From Roseobacter weihaiensis (lineage in GTDB: Bacteria > Pseudomonadota > Alphaproteobacteria > Rhodobacterales > Rhodobacteraceae), in NCBI RefSeq assembly GCF_020622345.1, contig NZ_JACNMO010000015.1, forward strand, positions 62,001-126,000: a DNA stretch of 64,000 nt, in the 5' to 3' direction. The notes below the pieces were generated by a model. It was not told the DNA's origin. It did not search any database and worked only from the letters and a program-made list of their open reading frames with translations. Below are positions 55,205 to 62,677 of this stretch, piece by piece (the first letter of the stretch is position 1; the number at the start of each line of letters is the position of its first letter). Position numbers and translations under genes: made by a program.

Positions 55205-56089
55205 ATGGCGCAGCGCTTCGGCGGCAAATACAGCCCGAAAGGCACGCCTCAGACCCAATCCAAGGCGCAAGGCAGCTATACGGCGGCCAGGGTGGACCCT
55301 GTGGGCGCACGGGCCAATTTCATGTTCCTGCCGCCGGTTGCGCTGGTCTTTACCGCCCTGTTTCAGGGCGCGATCGGGCTCGTGCTGGGAGCGGCGGGGG
55401 CCGGTGTGCTCTGTCTGGGCGCCTGGCTTTTGCGCGGTGGCCTGCAGGCTGAGGCGGCTTATAACGACCGCAAGGTGGCCCGGCGCCCGGCGCTCCCGCG
55501 CAAGATCCTCGCCGCATTGCTTGCGGGTGCCGGCATTGGCCTCGGTGCGCTGAGCCACGACAGCGGAATCATCGCGGCGGTTCTTTACGGTGTCGTGACG
55601 GCCGGGCTGCATCTGTCGGCTTTCGGCATTGATCCGCTGGCGCATAAGGGGATGGAAGGTGTCGACACCTTTCAGCAAGACCGCGTCGCCCGCGTGGTGG
55701 ATGAGGCCGATGCACATCTCACGGCCATGACCGATGCGCTGCGCCGTGTGGGAGACCGCGCGATCAACGACCGGATGGCCGGGTTCCAGACCGCCGCCCG
55801 CAAATTGATCCGCATCGTGGAAGAGGACCCGCGCGACCTGACCGCGGCGCGCAAATATCTGGGTGTCTATCTGCTGGGCGCGCGCGACGCGACCGCGAAA
55901 TTCGCCGACATCTACACCCGGAACCACAGCGCAGAAGCCCGCGCCGATTACCTGGCTTTGCTGGACGATCTGGAGCGGAACTTTGCCGCGCGCAACGAGA
56001 AACTGCTGCTGGATGACCGCAGCGATCTGACCATCGAAATCGACGTCCTACGGGACCGGCTTGACCGCGAAGGGGTGCGGCTGGACTGA
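55205..56089 (+). CDS. XpaC-family protein (5-bromo-4-chloroindolyl phosphate hydrolysis)
   Basis: A 294-residue protein of the XpaC family (PF10112). N-terminal soluble part, hydrophobic segments at about 41-85 (FLPPVALVFTALFQGAIGLV) and 104-140 (AALLAGAGIGLGALS), then a long helical cytoplasmic part (GVDTFQQDRVARVVDEADAH, DRMAGFQTAARKLIRIVEED). XpaC was named for a phenotype on a phosphatase indicator; no enzyme activity is established. XpaC and TelA genes are adjacent in many bacteria, as here. Confidence 0.88.
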   Translation: MAQRFGGKYSPKGTPQTQSKAQGSYTAARVDPVGARANFMFLPPVALVFTALFQGAIGLVLGAAGAGVLCLGAWLLRGGLQAEAAYNDRKVARRPALPRKILAALLAGAGIGLGALSHDSGIIAAVLYGVVTAGLHLSAFGIDPLAHKGMEGVDTFQQDRVARVVDEADAHLTAMTDALRRVGDRAINDRMAGFQTAARKLIRIVEEDPRDLTAARKYLGVYLLGARDATAKFADIYTRNHSAEARADYLALLDDLERNFAARNEKLLLDDRSDLTIEIDVLRDRLDREGVRLD

Positions 56090-56125
56090 CGCGGCACCAC
56101 ACCAAGAAAGATAGAGGGAGACACC

Positions 56126-57322
56126 ATGTCCGAAGAAACACGTGCCAAGGCCCAGGAGGCCCTTGCTCTGGTCGAAGAGGTGACCGCCGCCACCCTGCCG
56201 GAGCCGCGACCGGCCAATGCGATTGTGCCGCTGGCCGAGGCCGATGCCCCGTTGAGCGCCGAGATCTCGACCCGGATTGCTGAAATCGACATGTCGGATA
56301 CAAATTCCATCGTGTCCTTCGGCAGCCGTGCGCAGGTGGAGTTGCAGGAGATCAGCCAGGCAATGCTGGGCGGGGTGCGCAACAAGGATGTCGGGCCTGC
56401 GGGTGATTCCCTGCGCAACATCGTCACCACCATCCGCGGCTTTTCGATCTCTGAACTGGATGTCCGCCGCGAGCGGAGCTGGTGGGAAAAACTGATTGGC
56501 CGCGCCGCGCCCATCGCCAAGTTCACCGCCAAATACGAGGAGGTGCAGGATCAGATCGACCGGATCACCGACGACCTGCTCAAGCACGAGCACACCCTGC
56601 TGAAGGACATCAAATCGCTCGATATGCTTTATGAAAAGACGTTGCAGTTCTATGATGAACTGGCGCTCTACATTGCCGCTGGCGAAGAAAAACTGCGCGA
56701 GCTGGATGAGACGGTAATCCCCGCCAAAGCGGCCGAGGTCGAAGCCGCAGCAGAGGACGATCAGGTGATGGTCGCCCAGGAATTGCGCGACCTGCGCGCC
56801 GCCCGCGACGATCTGGAACGCCGGGTACACGACCTGAAACTGACCCGTCAGGTCACCATGCAGTCGCTGCCCTCGATCCGGCTGGTGCAGGAGAACGACA
56901 AATCGCTGGTGACCAAGATCAACTCCACGCTGGTCAATACCGTCCCGCTCTGGGAGACGCAGCTGGCCCAGGCGGTCACCATCCAGCGCTCTGTCGAGGC
57001 CGCGCAGGCGGTGCGCTCCGCCAATGATCTGACCAACGAATTGTTGACCGCCAACGCCAAGAACCTGCGCGAGAGCAACAAGATCATCCGCGAAGAGATG
57101 GAGCGCGGCGTCTTCGACATCGAAGCCGTGAAGCAGGCCAATGCCGACCTGATCGGCACGATCGAGGAGAGCCTGCAAATCGCCGACGAGGGCAAGGCGA
57201 AACGGGCCGCCGCCGAAGTGGAACTGCAGGATATGGAAACCAAACTGCGCGACACCCTGGCCTCGGCCAAGGCGCGTGGGGATGGCACCGGCGACACGGC
57301 TGCCACCGCGGTGCCGCGCTGA
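56126..57322 (+). CDS. TelA/KlaA-family toxic-anion resistance protein
   Basis: A 398-residue, almost wholly alpha-helical cytoplasmic protein of the TelA family (PF05816), linked to tellurite and lantibiotic/bacteriocin resistance in some bacteria. Diagnostic segments: IVSFGSRAQVELQEISQAML near 63-82, WWEKLIGRAAPIAKFTAKYE near 120-139, ITDDLLKHEHTLLKDIKSLD, MLYEKTLQFYDELALYIAAG, and TVPLWETQLAQAVTIQRSV near 272-290. The tail is coiled-coil-like. GGGAG precedes the ATG. The real ligand is unknown. Confidence 0.93.
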   Translation: MSEETRAKAQEALALVEEVTAATLPEPRPANAIVPLAEADAPLSAEISTRIAEIDMSDTNSIVSFGSRAQVELQEISQAMLGGVRNKDVGPAGDSLRNIVTTIRGFSISELDVRRERSWWEKLIGRAAPIAKFTAKYEEVQDQIDRITDDLLKHEHTLLKDIKSLDMLYEKTLQFYDELALYIAAGEEKLRELDETVIPAKAAEVEAAAEDDQVMVAQELRDLRAARDDLERRVHDLKLTRQVTMQSLPSIRLVQENDKSLVTKINSTLVNTVPLWETQLAQAVTIQRSVEAAQAVRSANDLTNELLTANAKNLRESNKIIREEMERGVFDIEAVKQANADLIGTIEESLQIADEGKAKRAAAEVELQDMETKLRDTLASAKARGDGTGDTAATAVPR

Positions 57323-57328
57323 ATTTCC

Positions 57329-58273
57329 ATGCAGGCCCTACAGATCATAAGGCGCTGGAGCGTGGCACTGGCCGCGCTTTGCGCCGTTGCGGCCTGCGAC
57401 ATGGACCAGATGACCAGTGCAATGCCGCAGGCACGGCCTGCCGGATTGGTCCAGCCCGTGGCACGGCCCACTTCCCAGGCCAGCGCCGCCCTGCGCAGTT
57501 ACCTGGTGCAGGTGCAATCCGCGCAGCTGAACCAGGGGCTGTTACGCGACGACGGCGGCGGGCCCGACACGCCCTTTACCGCCGATATGCTGGCGCGCAA
57601 TTTTGAACAGATCGTCTTTTACAACGAATATGCCAGCGCCCTGCAGGGGCGCGGCGGGAAAAGCCCTCTGCGCCGGTGGAGCGGACCGGTCCGCGTGAGC
57701 ACGATCTTTGGGGCGGGTGTCCCTCCTTCGCAGCGGACAAGCGACGCCGCCAATGTCAAAAACTACGCCCGCAGGCTGGGCCAGATCACCGACCACCCGG
57801 TGAGCAGCTACGGCCCCGCCAACTTCATTGTCATCATCGCAGGCGAGGATGATCGCGATACCGCCCTTGACCTTGCCGCTGCCCGTCTGCCCGGTATCAG
57901 CGCGCGCAGCCTTGATCCTTTGCGGGACCTGGACCGTGACACCTATTGCGTCGTGGCCGCTTACGCCTCGGGCCGCAACGTCAATACCTACACGGCCGCC
58001 GTGGCAGTGATCCGGGCTGAAAATCCGGGCCTTTTGCGTCTGAGCTGCATCCACGAGGAGATGGCACAGGGTCTGGGGCTCGCGAATGACAGCCGGGACG
58101 CACGCCCCTCGATATTCAACGATGACGATGAGTTTGCGCTTCTGACAAGCCATGATGAACTGTTGCTCAAGATGCTCTATGACCCGCGCCTGAAACCCGG
58201 CATGTCCGCGACCGAAGCCGCCCCGGTGACGCGGATCATCGCCCGCGAACTGACCTCCTCTGGCCCCCTGTAA
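57329..58273 (+). CDS. DUF2927 lipoprotein
   Basis: A 314-residue exported lipoprotein: N-terminal hydrophobic segment with lipobox VAAC (C23), a spacer rich in proline and alanine, and a DUF2927 domain (TADMLARNFEQIVFYNEYAS, RRWSGPVRVSTIFGAG, YGPANFIVIIAGEDDR, LSCIHEEMAQGLGLANDSRD and SIFNDDDEFALLTSHDELLL). The domain's HEExxQxLGLxND pattern looks like a metalloprotease-type helix; activity has not been shown to my knowledge. It sits inside the XpaC/TelA/SPFH cluster, seven bases after telA. Confidence 0.9.
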   Translation: MQALQIIRRWSVALAALCAVAACDMDQMTSAMPQARPAGLVQPVARPTSQASAALRSYLVQVQSAQLNQGLLRDDGGGPDTPFTADMLARNFEQIVFYNEYASALQGRGGKSPLRRWSGPVRVSTIFGAGVPPSQRTSDAANVKNYARRLGQITDHPVSSYGPANFIVIIAGEDDRDTALDLAAARLPGISARSLDPLRDLDRDTYCVVAAYASGRNVNTYTAAVAVIRAENPGLLRLSCIHEEMAQGLGLANDSRDARPSIFNDDDEFALLTSHDELLLKMLYDPRLKPGMSATEAAPVTRIIARELTSSGPL

Positions 58274-58300
58274 GGGCCGACAGATCAAAGGACTGAAGCT

Positions 58301-59425
58301 ATGGGAATTTTCGACTTTCTCTCTGGTGAATTCATCGATGTCATCCACTGGACGGACAATACCCGCGACACGATGGTCTGGCGCTTTGAACGCGAGGGCC
58401 ACGAGATCAAATACGGTGCCAAGCTGACCGTCCGCGAAGGCCAGTCTGCGGTGTTCGTGCATGAAGGGCGACTGGCAGACGTGTTCACCCCCGGTCTTTA
58501 CATGCTTGAGACAAACAACATGCCGATCATGACAACGCTGCAGCATTGGGATCACGGCTTCAAAAGCCCGTTCAAATCCGAGGTCTACTTTGTCAACACC
58601 ACCCGGTTCAATGACCTGAAATGGGGCACGAAAAACCCGGTGATCTGCCGCGATCCCGAGTTTGGCCCGGTGCGGCTGCGCGCCTTTGGGACCTATAGCA
58701 TTAAGGTCTCGGACCCGGCGAAGTTTCTGGTTGAAATCGTGGGCACCGATGGTGAATTCACCATGGATGAGATCAGCTTCCAGATCCGCAACATCCTTGT
58801 GCAGGAGTTCTCGCGCACCATCGCCCGCGCCGGCATTCCGGTCATGGACATGGCCGCCAACACCCGCGAGCTGGGGCAACTGGTGGGCAAGGAAATCTCA
58901 GCGCAGCTGGCCGAATACGGGCTGTCGATGCCGGAGCTTTACGTTGAAAACATCTCGCTGCCTCCCGCCGTCGAAGAGGTGATGGACAAGCGGTCCTCCA
59001 TGGGGGTGATCGGCAATCTCAACGAATACATGCAGTTTCAGGCGGCCGAGGCCCTGGGCCGGGACGGCGGCGGGGCCGCCGCCATTCAGGCCGGTCTCGG
59101 TGCGGGTCTGGGCATGCAGATCGGCCATGCGGCGGCCCAGCAGGTCGGCCCTTGGGGCGCCAAACCCGCCGGAGCGACAGCTACCGCGGCACTGCCGCCT
59201 GCTCCGCCCCCGGTCGAACACGTCTGGCACATTGCCGAGAACGGACAGACCAAGGGCCCATTCTCCAAGGCTGCGATGGGCCGGATGGCGACCGAAGGCG
59301 CGCTGACCCGCGAGACGATGGTCTGGACACCGGGACAGGACGGCTGGATGCAGGCGGAGGACGTGGCAGAGCTCGCGCAGCTCTTTACGGTTCTGCCCCC
59401 ACCTCCTCCGCCACCGGCCGTCTGA
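58301..59425 (+). CDS. SPFH-domain protein with C-terminal GYF_2 domain (YdjI-like)
   Basis: A 374-residue protein starting MGIFDFLSGEFIDVIHWTDN. Residues about 25-230 form an SPFH/band-7 domain of the YdjI/virion-core type (REGQSAVFVHEGRLADVFTPGLYMLET, SEVYFVNTTRFNDLKWGTKNPV, FGTYSIKVSDPAKFLVEIVG). A glycine/alanine linker follows, then a GYF_2 domain at about 306-360 (VWHIAENGQTKGPFSKAAMG) and a proline run. There is no membrane helix; such proteins dock on membranes with PspA-like or zinc-ribbon partners. AGGACTGAAG precedes the ATG. Confidence 0.9.
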   Translation: MGIFDFLSGEFIDVIHWTDNTRDTMVWRFEREGHEIKYGAKLTVREGQSAVFVHEGRLADVFTPGLYMLETNNMPIMTTLQHWDHGFKSPFKSEVYFVNTTRFNDLKWGTKNPVICRDPEFGPVRLRAFGTYSIKVSDPAKFLVEIVGTDGEFTMDEISFQIRNILVQEFSRTIARAGIPVMDMAANTRELGQLVGKEISAQLAEYGLSMPELYVENISLPPAVEEVMDKRSSMGVIGNLNEYMQFQAAEALGRDGGGAAAIQAGLGAGLGMQIGHAAAQQVGPWGAKPAGATATAALPPAPPPVEHVWHIAENGQTKGPFSKAAMGRMATEGALTRETMVWTPGQDGWMQAEDVAELAQLFTVLPPPPPPPAV

Positions 59426-59426
59426 A

Positions 59427-59828
59427 ATGCGCAAGGCGATCGTCCCCGATGCGCTCAAAGATGCGGCAGCCACCACCGGCTTTTCGCCGGCCGTTCGCGG
59501 CGGTGATCTGCTGTTTTTGACCGGAGCCACGGGCGGTCGGGCAGATGGCACGATGCCGAAATCCGCCGCGGATCAGGCGCGTATCGCTCTGGAAAAAGCG
59601 CAAATTGTCCTGGCAGCTGCGGGCGCGAATGAGGCCAATGTGGTCGAATTGACAAGCTATCACAGGGATATCGCCACCACATTTGATGCGGTGCAGGAAG
59701 TGCTGAAACATGTCTTCTCCGCACCGATCCCTGCTTGGACTGCGATCGAGGTTGCCGGGTTGCGGCGTCCGGGCGCGCTGGTGGAGTTCCGGATTGTCGC
59801 CCATGCGCCCGAGGCCCTGCCCTCATGA
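59427..59828 (+). CDS. RidA family protein (second copy)
   Basis: A 133-residue RidA/YjgF member. SPAVRGGDLLFLTGATGGRA near 20-39, IVLAAAGANEANVVELTSYH near 61-80 and IPAWTAIEVAGLRRPGALVEF near 102-122. In place of the usual PxRxxV arginine it has PAWTAIEV, so the substrate-carboxylate arginine is missing at that position and classic imine hydrolysis is doubtful. It starts two bases after the SPFH stop. Role in the cluster unknown. Confidence 0.87.
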   Translation: MRKAIVPDALKDAAATTGFSPAVRGGDLLFLTGATGGRADGTMPKSAADQARIALEKAQIVLAAAGANEANVVELTSYHRDIATTFDAVQEVLKHVFSAPIPAWTAIEVAGLRRPGALVEFRIVAHAPEALPS

Positions 59829-59886
59829 CACACTGTCGCGTAACGAACTCGACGGGCGACACCACGGACGGGGGTTCTCTCGTCCC

Positions 59887-60975
59887 ATGACCAACATGCA
59901 GCAGCATTTTCCCTGTGACACCTGCGGTGCCGATCTTCGGTTTGAGCCGAAAACCGGACAGCTGGTCTGCCAGCACTGTGGCAACACCGAAAGTCTCGAA
60001 CAGGGCCCCTGGGCCGCCACCACCATTCGCGAGCTCGATTTCAACGCAGCGCTCAAGGGGGCCCTGCCCGCGCCCGAAATGGAAGAGACACGGGTCTCCA
60101 AATGCCCCAACTGTGCCGCCGAGGTCGAGTTCGACCCCGACATCCACGCCAAGGAATGCCCCTTCTGTGCAACGCCCGTGGTCACCGACACAGGCACCCA
60201 CCGCCACATCAAACCGCGCGCCGTGCTGCCCTTTGCGCTGGACGAACCCACCGCCCATGACGCCATGAACGACTGGCTGGGGGCCTTGTGGTTTGCACCC
60301 AACGGGTTGCAGGACTATGCCCGCAAGGGCCGCCGGATGGACGGGATCTATGTGCCCTACTGGACTTATGACGCAGACACCGCGACACGCTACAGCGGCG
60401 AACGCGGCACTGTCTACTATGAAACCCGCACGGTGATGCGCAACGGCAAGCGCCAGTCCATACGGGTCGCCAAGGTGCGGTGGCGCGCGGCCCGTGGACA
60501 GGTCGCCCGGTTCTTTGACGACGTGCTGGTGCTGGCCTCGAAAAGCCTGCCGAAACGCTTTACCGACGGGTTGGCCCCTTGGGATCTGTCCGCGCTGGAG
60601 CCCTATACCCCCGAATACCTCGCAGGTTTTCGCGCCGAAGGCTATGCGGTGTCGCTGGAGGAAGGCTTTGCCGAGGCGCGCGCCGTCATGGACGGGGTGA
60701 TCCGCCGCGACATCAAGTTCGACATCGGCGGCGACCGTCAGCGCATCCATCAGGTCGATACCACTGTCCGTGACGTGACCTTCAAACACGTGCTCTTGCC
60801 GGTCTGGCTCGCCGCCTACAAGTACCGGGGCGAGACCTACCGTTTTGTCGTCAACGGGCGCACCGGCAAGGTGCAAGGGCAGCGCCCTTATTCGGCCGTC
60901 AAGATCGCGCTGGCAATCATCGCCGGGCTGATCATCGCCGCCGCAATTGGCCTTGCCTACGGATTGAACGCATGA
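59887..60975 (+). CDS. Membrane protein with two zinc ribbons (YdjG-like)
   Basis: A 362-residue protein. First zinc ribbon: C10-x2-C13 and C28-x2-C31 (TFIIB-like); second: C73-x2-C76 and C91-x2-C94. A large cytoplasmic beta-rich domain follows ([40 protein letters not shown]), and a single C-terminal membrane helix ([20 protein letters not shown]). The layout matches the zinc-ribbon proteins found beside SPFH/YdjI proteins. ATG 59887 follows the RidA stop by 58 bases. Confidence 0.88.
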   Translation: MTNMQQHFPCDTCGADLRFEPKTGQLVCQHCGNTESLEQGPWAATTIRELDFNAALKGALPAPEMEETRVSKCPNCAAEVEFDPDIHAKECPFCATPVVTDTGTHRHIKPRAVLPFALDEPTAHDAMNDWLGALWFAPNGLQDYARKGRRMDGIYVPYWTYDADTATRYSGERGTVYYETRTVMRNGKRQSIRVAKVRWRAARGQVARFFDDVLVLASKSLPKRFTDGLAPWDLSALEPYTPEYLAGFRAEGYAVSLEEGFAEARAVMDGVIRRDIKFDIGGDRQRIHQVDTTVRDVTFKHVLLPVWLAAYKYRGETYRFVVNGRTGKVQGQRPYSAVKIALAIIAGLIIAAAIGLAYGLNA

Positions 60976-61030
60976 ACCGCGCCGCAAAACCATCTACGGG
61001 CACAGCGCCCGGCTGCGGGGAACGCCTCGC

Positions 61031-61477
61031 ATGAGAGCGCTGCTGCAACGTGTCACCGAGGCCTCGGTCATTGTAAGTGCAGAGGTCGTGGGCCGCATCG
61101 ACGCAGGGCTGCTGATCTTTGTCTGCGCCATGCCGGGCGATACCAAAGAAACATCGGCAAAACTGGCCGCCAAGGTCGCAAAACTGCGGCTCTTCAAGGA
61201 TGCGGCAGGCAAAATGAACCTCAATCTTGCCCAGTCAGGCGGCGCGGCCCTGGTCGTGAGCCAATTCACCCTTGCCGCCGACACCAGGCGGGGGAACCGG
61301 CCGGGATTTTCCGGCGCGGCCAAGCCCGCCGACGCCGAGGCCCTGTACGCGCAGTTCACCCAAGACCTGCGGGGCCGGGTTGACGTGGTTGAGACGGGAC
61401 GCTTCGGCGCTGACATGGCGGTGGCGCTAACCAATGACGGCCCTGTCACGATCTGGCTAGACACCGACGCGCTTTGA
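61031..61477 (+). CDS. dtd: D-aminoacyl-tRNA deacylase
   Basis: Removes D-amino acids mischarged on tRNA. 148 residues. [20 protein letters not shown] at 1-20, the catalytic [22 protein letters not shown] near 75-96 and the chiral-proofreading loop [12 protein letters not shown] near 134-145 (usually NxGPVT). ATG 61031 overlaps a stop codon of a 20-codon frame that begins in the preceding gene's end (see findings). Co-transcription with the zinc-ribbon gene is likely from the 55-base gap. Confidence 0.96.
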   Translation: MRALLQRVTEASVIVSAEVVGRIDAGLLIFVCAMPGDTKETSAKLAAKVAKLRLFKDAAGKMNLNLAQSGGAALVVSQFTLAADTRRGNRPGFSGAAKPADAEALYAQFTQDLRGRVDVVETGRFGADMAVALTNDGPVTIWLDTDAL

Positions 61478-61513
61478 ACCGCGCTCCCGCCCCCCCTTCG
61501 AAAGGCCCAACTG

Positions 61514-62629
61514 ATGCAACATTCCCAAACGCTGAAACTTTTGTTTGATGCAGGGGTAGAGGCCGTGCGTGGGGACACGGCCGTGGCCCGTGCACTGGCG
61601 GCGCAAGAGACGCCCGTGCCGGATCAGATCATCGCCGTGGGCAAGGCCGCGACGGCTATGGCCACGGCGGCACAGGCCAAGTATCCGACAGCCAGATCGC
61701 TGATCGTGACAAAATACGGCCACGCCGAGCAAGCGCCCACCGGGGCCGAGGTGATCGAAGCCGCCCATCCGGTGTTGGATGAGAACTCTCTGCGCGCCGG
61801 GGCGCGCGTGCGCGAGATCGTCGAGGGGATGCCCGCAGGCAGCCATCTGCTGATGCTCGTGTCGGGCGGGGCCTCAGCGCTTGTCGAAGCGCCTCTGGAC
61901 GGTCTTGATCTGGCAGGCCTCACCGCCCGCACCAAACAGATGCTGGGATCGGGGGCCGATATTCACGCCGTGAATAAAGTCCGTAAAACCCTCAGCCAGA
62001 TCAAGGGGGGTAAGCTGCTGGCCGGCTTCAAGGGCGCCTCTGTGACAACGCTGGCGATCTCGGATGTCGAAGGCGACGCGCTGTCGGTCATCGGCTCCGG
62101 CATCGGGGATGTGTCGGGCGCGCCCGGCTTTGACTTCGATCCAAGGATTGTCGCGAGCAATGAGATCGCCCGCGCGGCCATCGCCTCGGCAGCGCGGGCG
62201 CAGGGTCTGACGCTGCAGGTGAACGACGAAACGCTCTACGAAGATATCAACGTATTGAGCCCACGGCTGGGTGCGGCGCTGCGATCCGGATCTTCTGGGC
62301 TCTATCTCTGGGGCGGCGAACCCACCGTGGTGCTGCCGCCCAACCCCGGACGCGGTGGGCGCAATCAGGCCCTCGCCCTGCTGATCGCACGCGAGATCGC
62401 CGGGCAGCAGGGCATCGAGGTGCTGGTGGCCGGAACAGACGGCACAGACGGCCCCACCATGGCGGCGGGCGCAATCGTCGATGGCGCCACCTGGCAAACC
62501 TCGGGGCAGGCAGCACTTGATCGGGCCGATGCAGGCGCCTGGCTTGAGGCAGAGGGTGCATTGCTGACCACGGGCCCTACCGGCACCAATGTCATGGACC
62601 TCGTGATCGCCCTGAAAAACGGAACCTAA
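61514..62629 (+). CDS. Glycerate 2-kinase, type 2 (GckA/TtuD)
   Basis: ATP-dependent phosphorylation of D-glycerate to 2-phosphoglycerate, used in the serine cycle, photorespiratory or tartrate/hydroxypyruvate routes. 371 residues, shorter than the ~420 typical. AVGKAATAMATAAQAKY near 38-54, MLVSGGASALVEAP near 116-129, INKVRKTLSQIKGGKLL-like VNKVRKTLSQIKGGKL near 153-168, LWGGEPTVVLPPNPGRGGRNQ near 260-280 and AGTDGTDGPTMAAGAIVD near 311-328 are all family motifs. No neighbouring pathway gene indicates which route it serves. Confidence 0.92.
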   Translation: MQHSQTLKLLFDAGVEAVRGDTAVARALAAQETPVPDQIIAVGKAATAMATAAQAKYPTARSLIVTKYGHAEQAPTGAEVIEAAHPVLDENSLRAGARVREIVEGMPAGSHLLMLVSGGASALVEAPLDGLDLAGLTARTKQMLGSGADIHAVNKVRKTLSQIKGGKLLAGFKGASVTTLAISDVEGDALSVIGSGIGDVSGAPGFDFDPRIVASNEIARAAIASAARAQGLTLQVNDETLYEDINVLSPRLGAALRSGSSGLYLWGGEPTVVLPPNPGRGGRNQALALLIAREIAGQQGIEVLVAGTDGTDGPTMAAGAIVDGATWQTSGQAALDRADAGAWLEAEGALLTTGPTGTNVMDLVIALKNGT

Positions 62630-62677
62630 CTGGCTGCACCGGTTGACAAATCCGCGCGCGCCCGCAACCGTGCCCAT

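Noticed and set aside
59455-60993. 512-codon minus-strand frame opposite the RidA and zinc-ribbon genes
   Set aside because: Spans two recognised plus-strand genes in antisense and has no domain or ribosome site.
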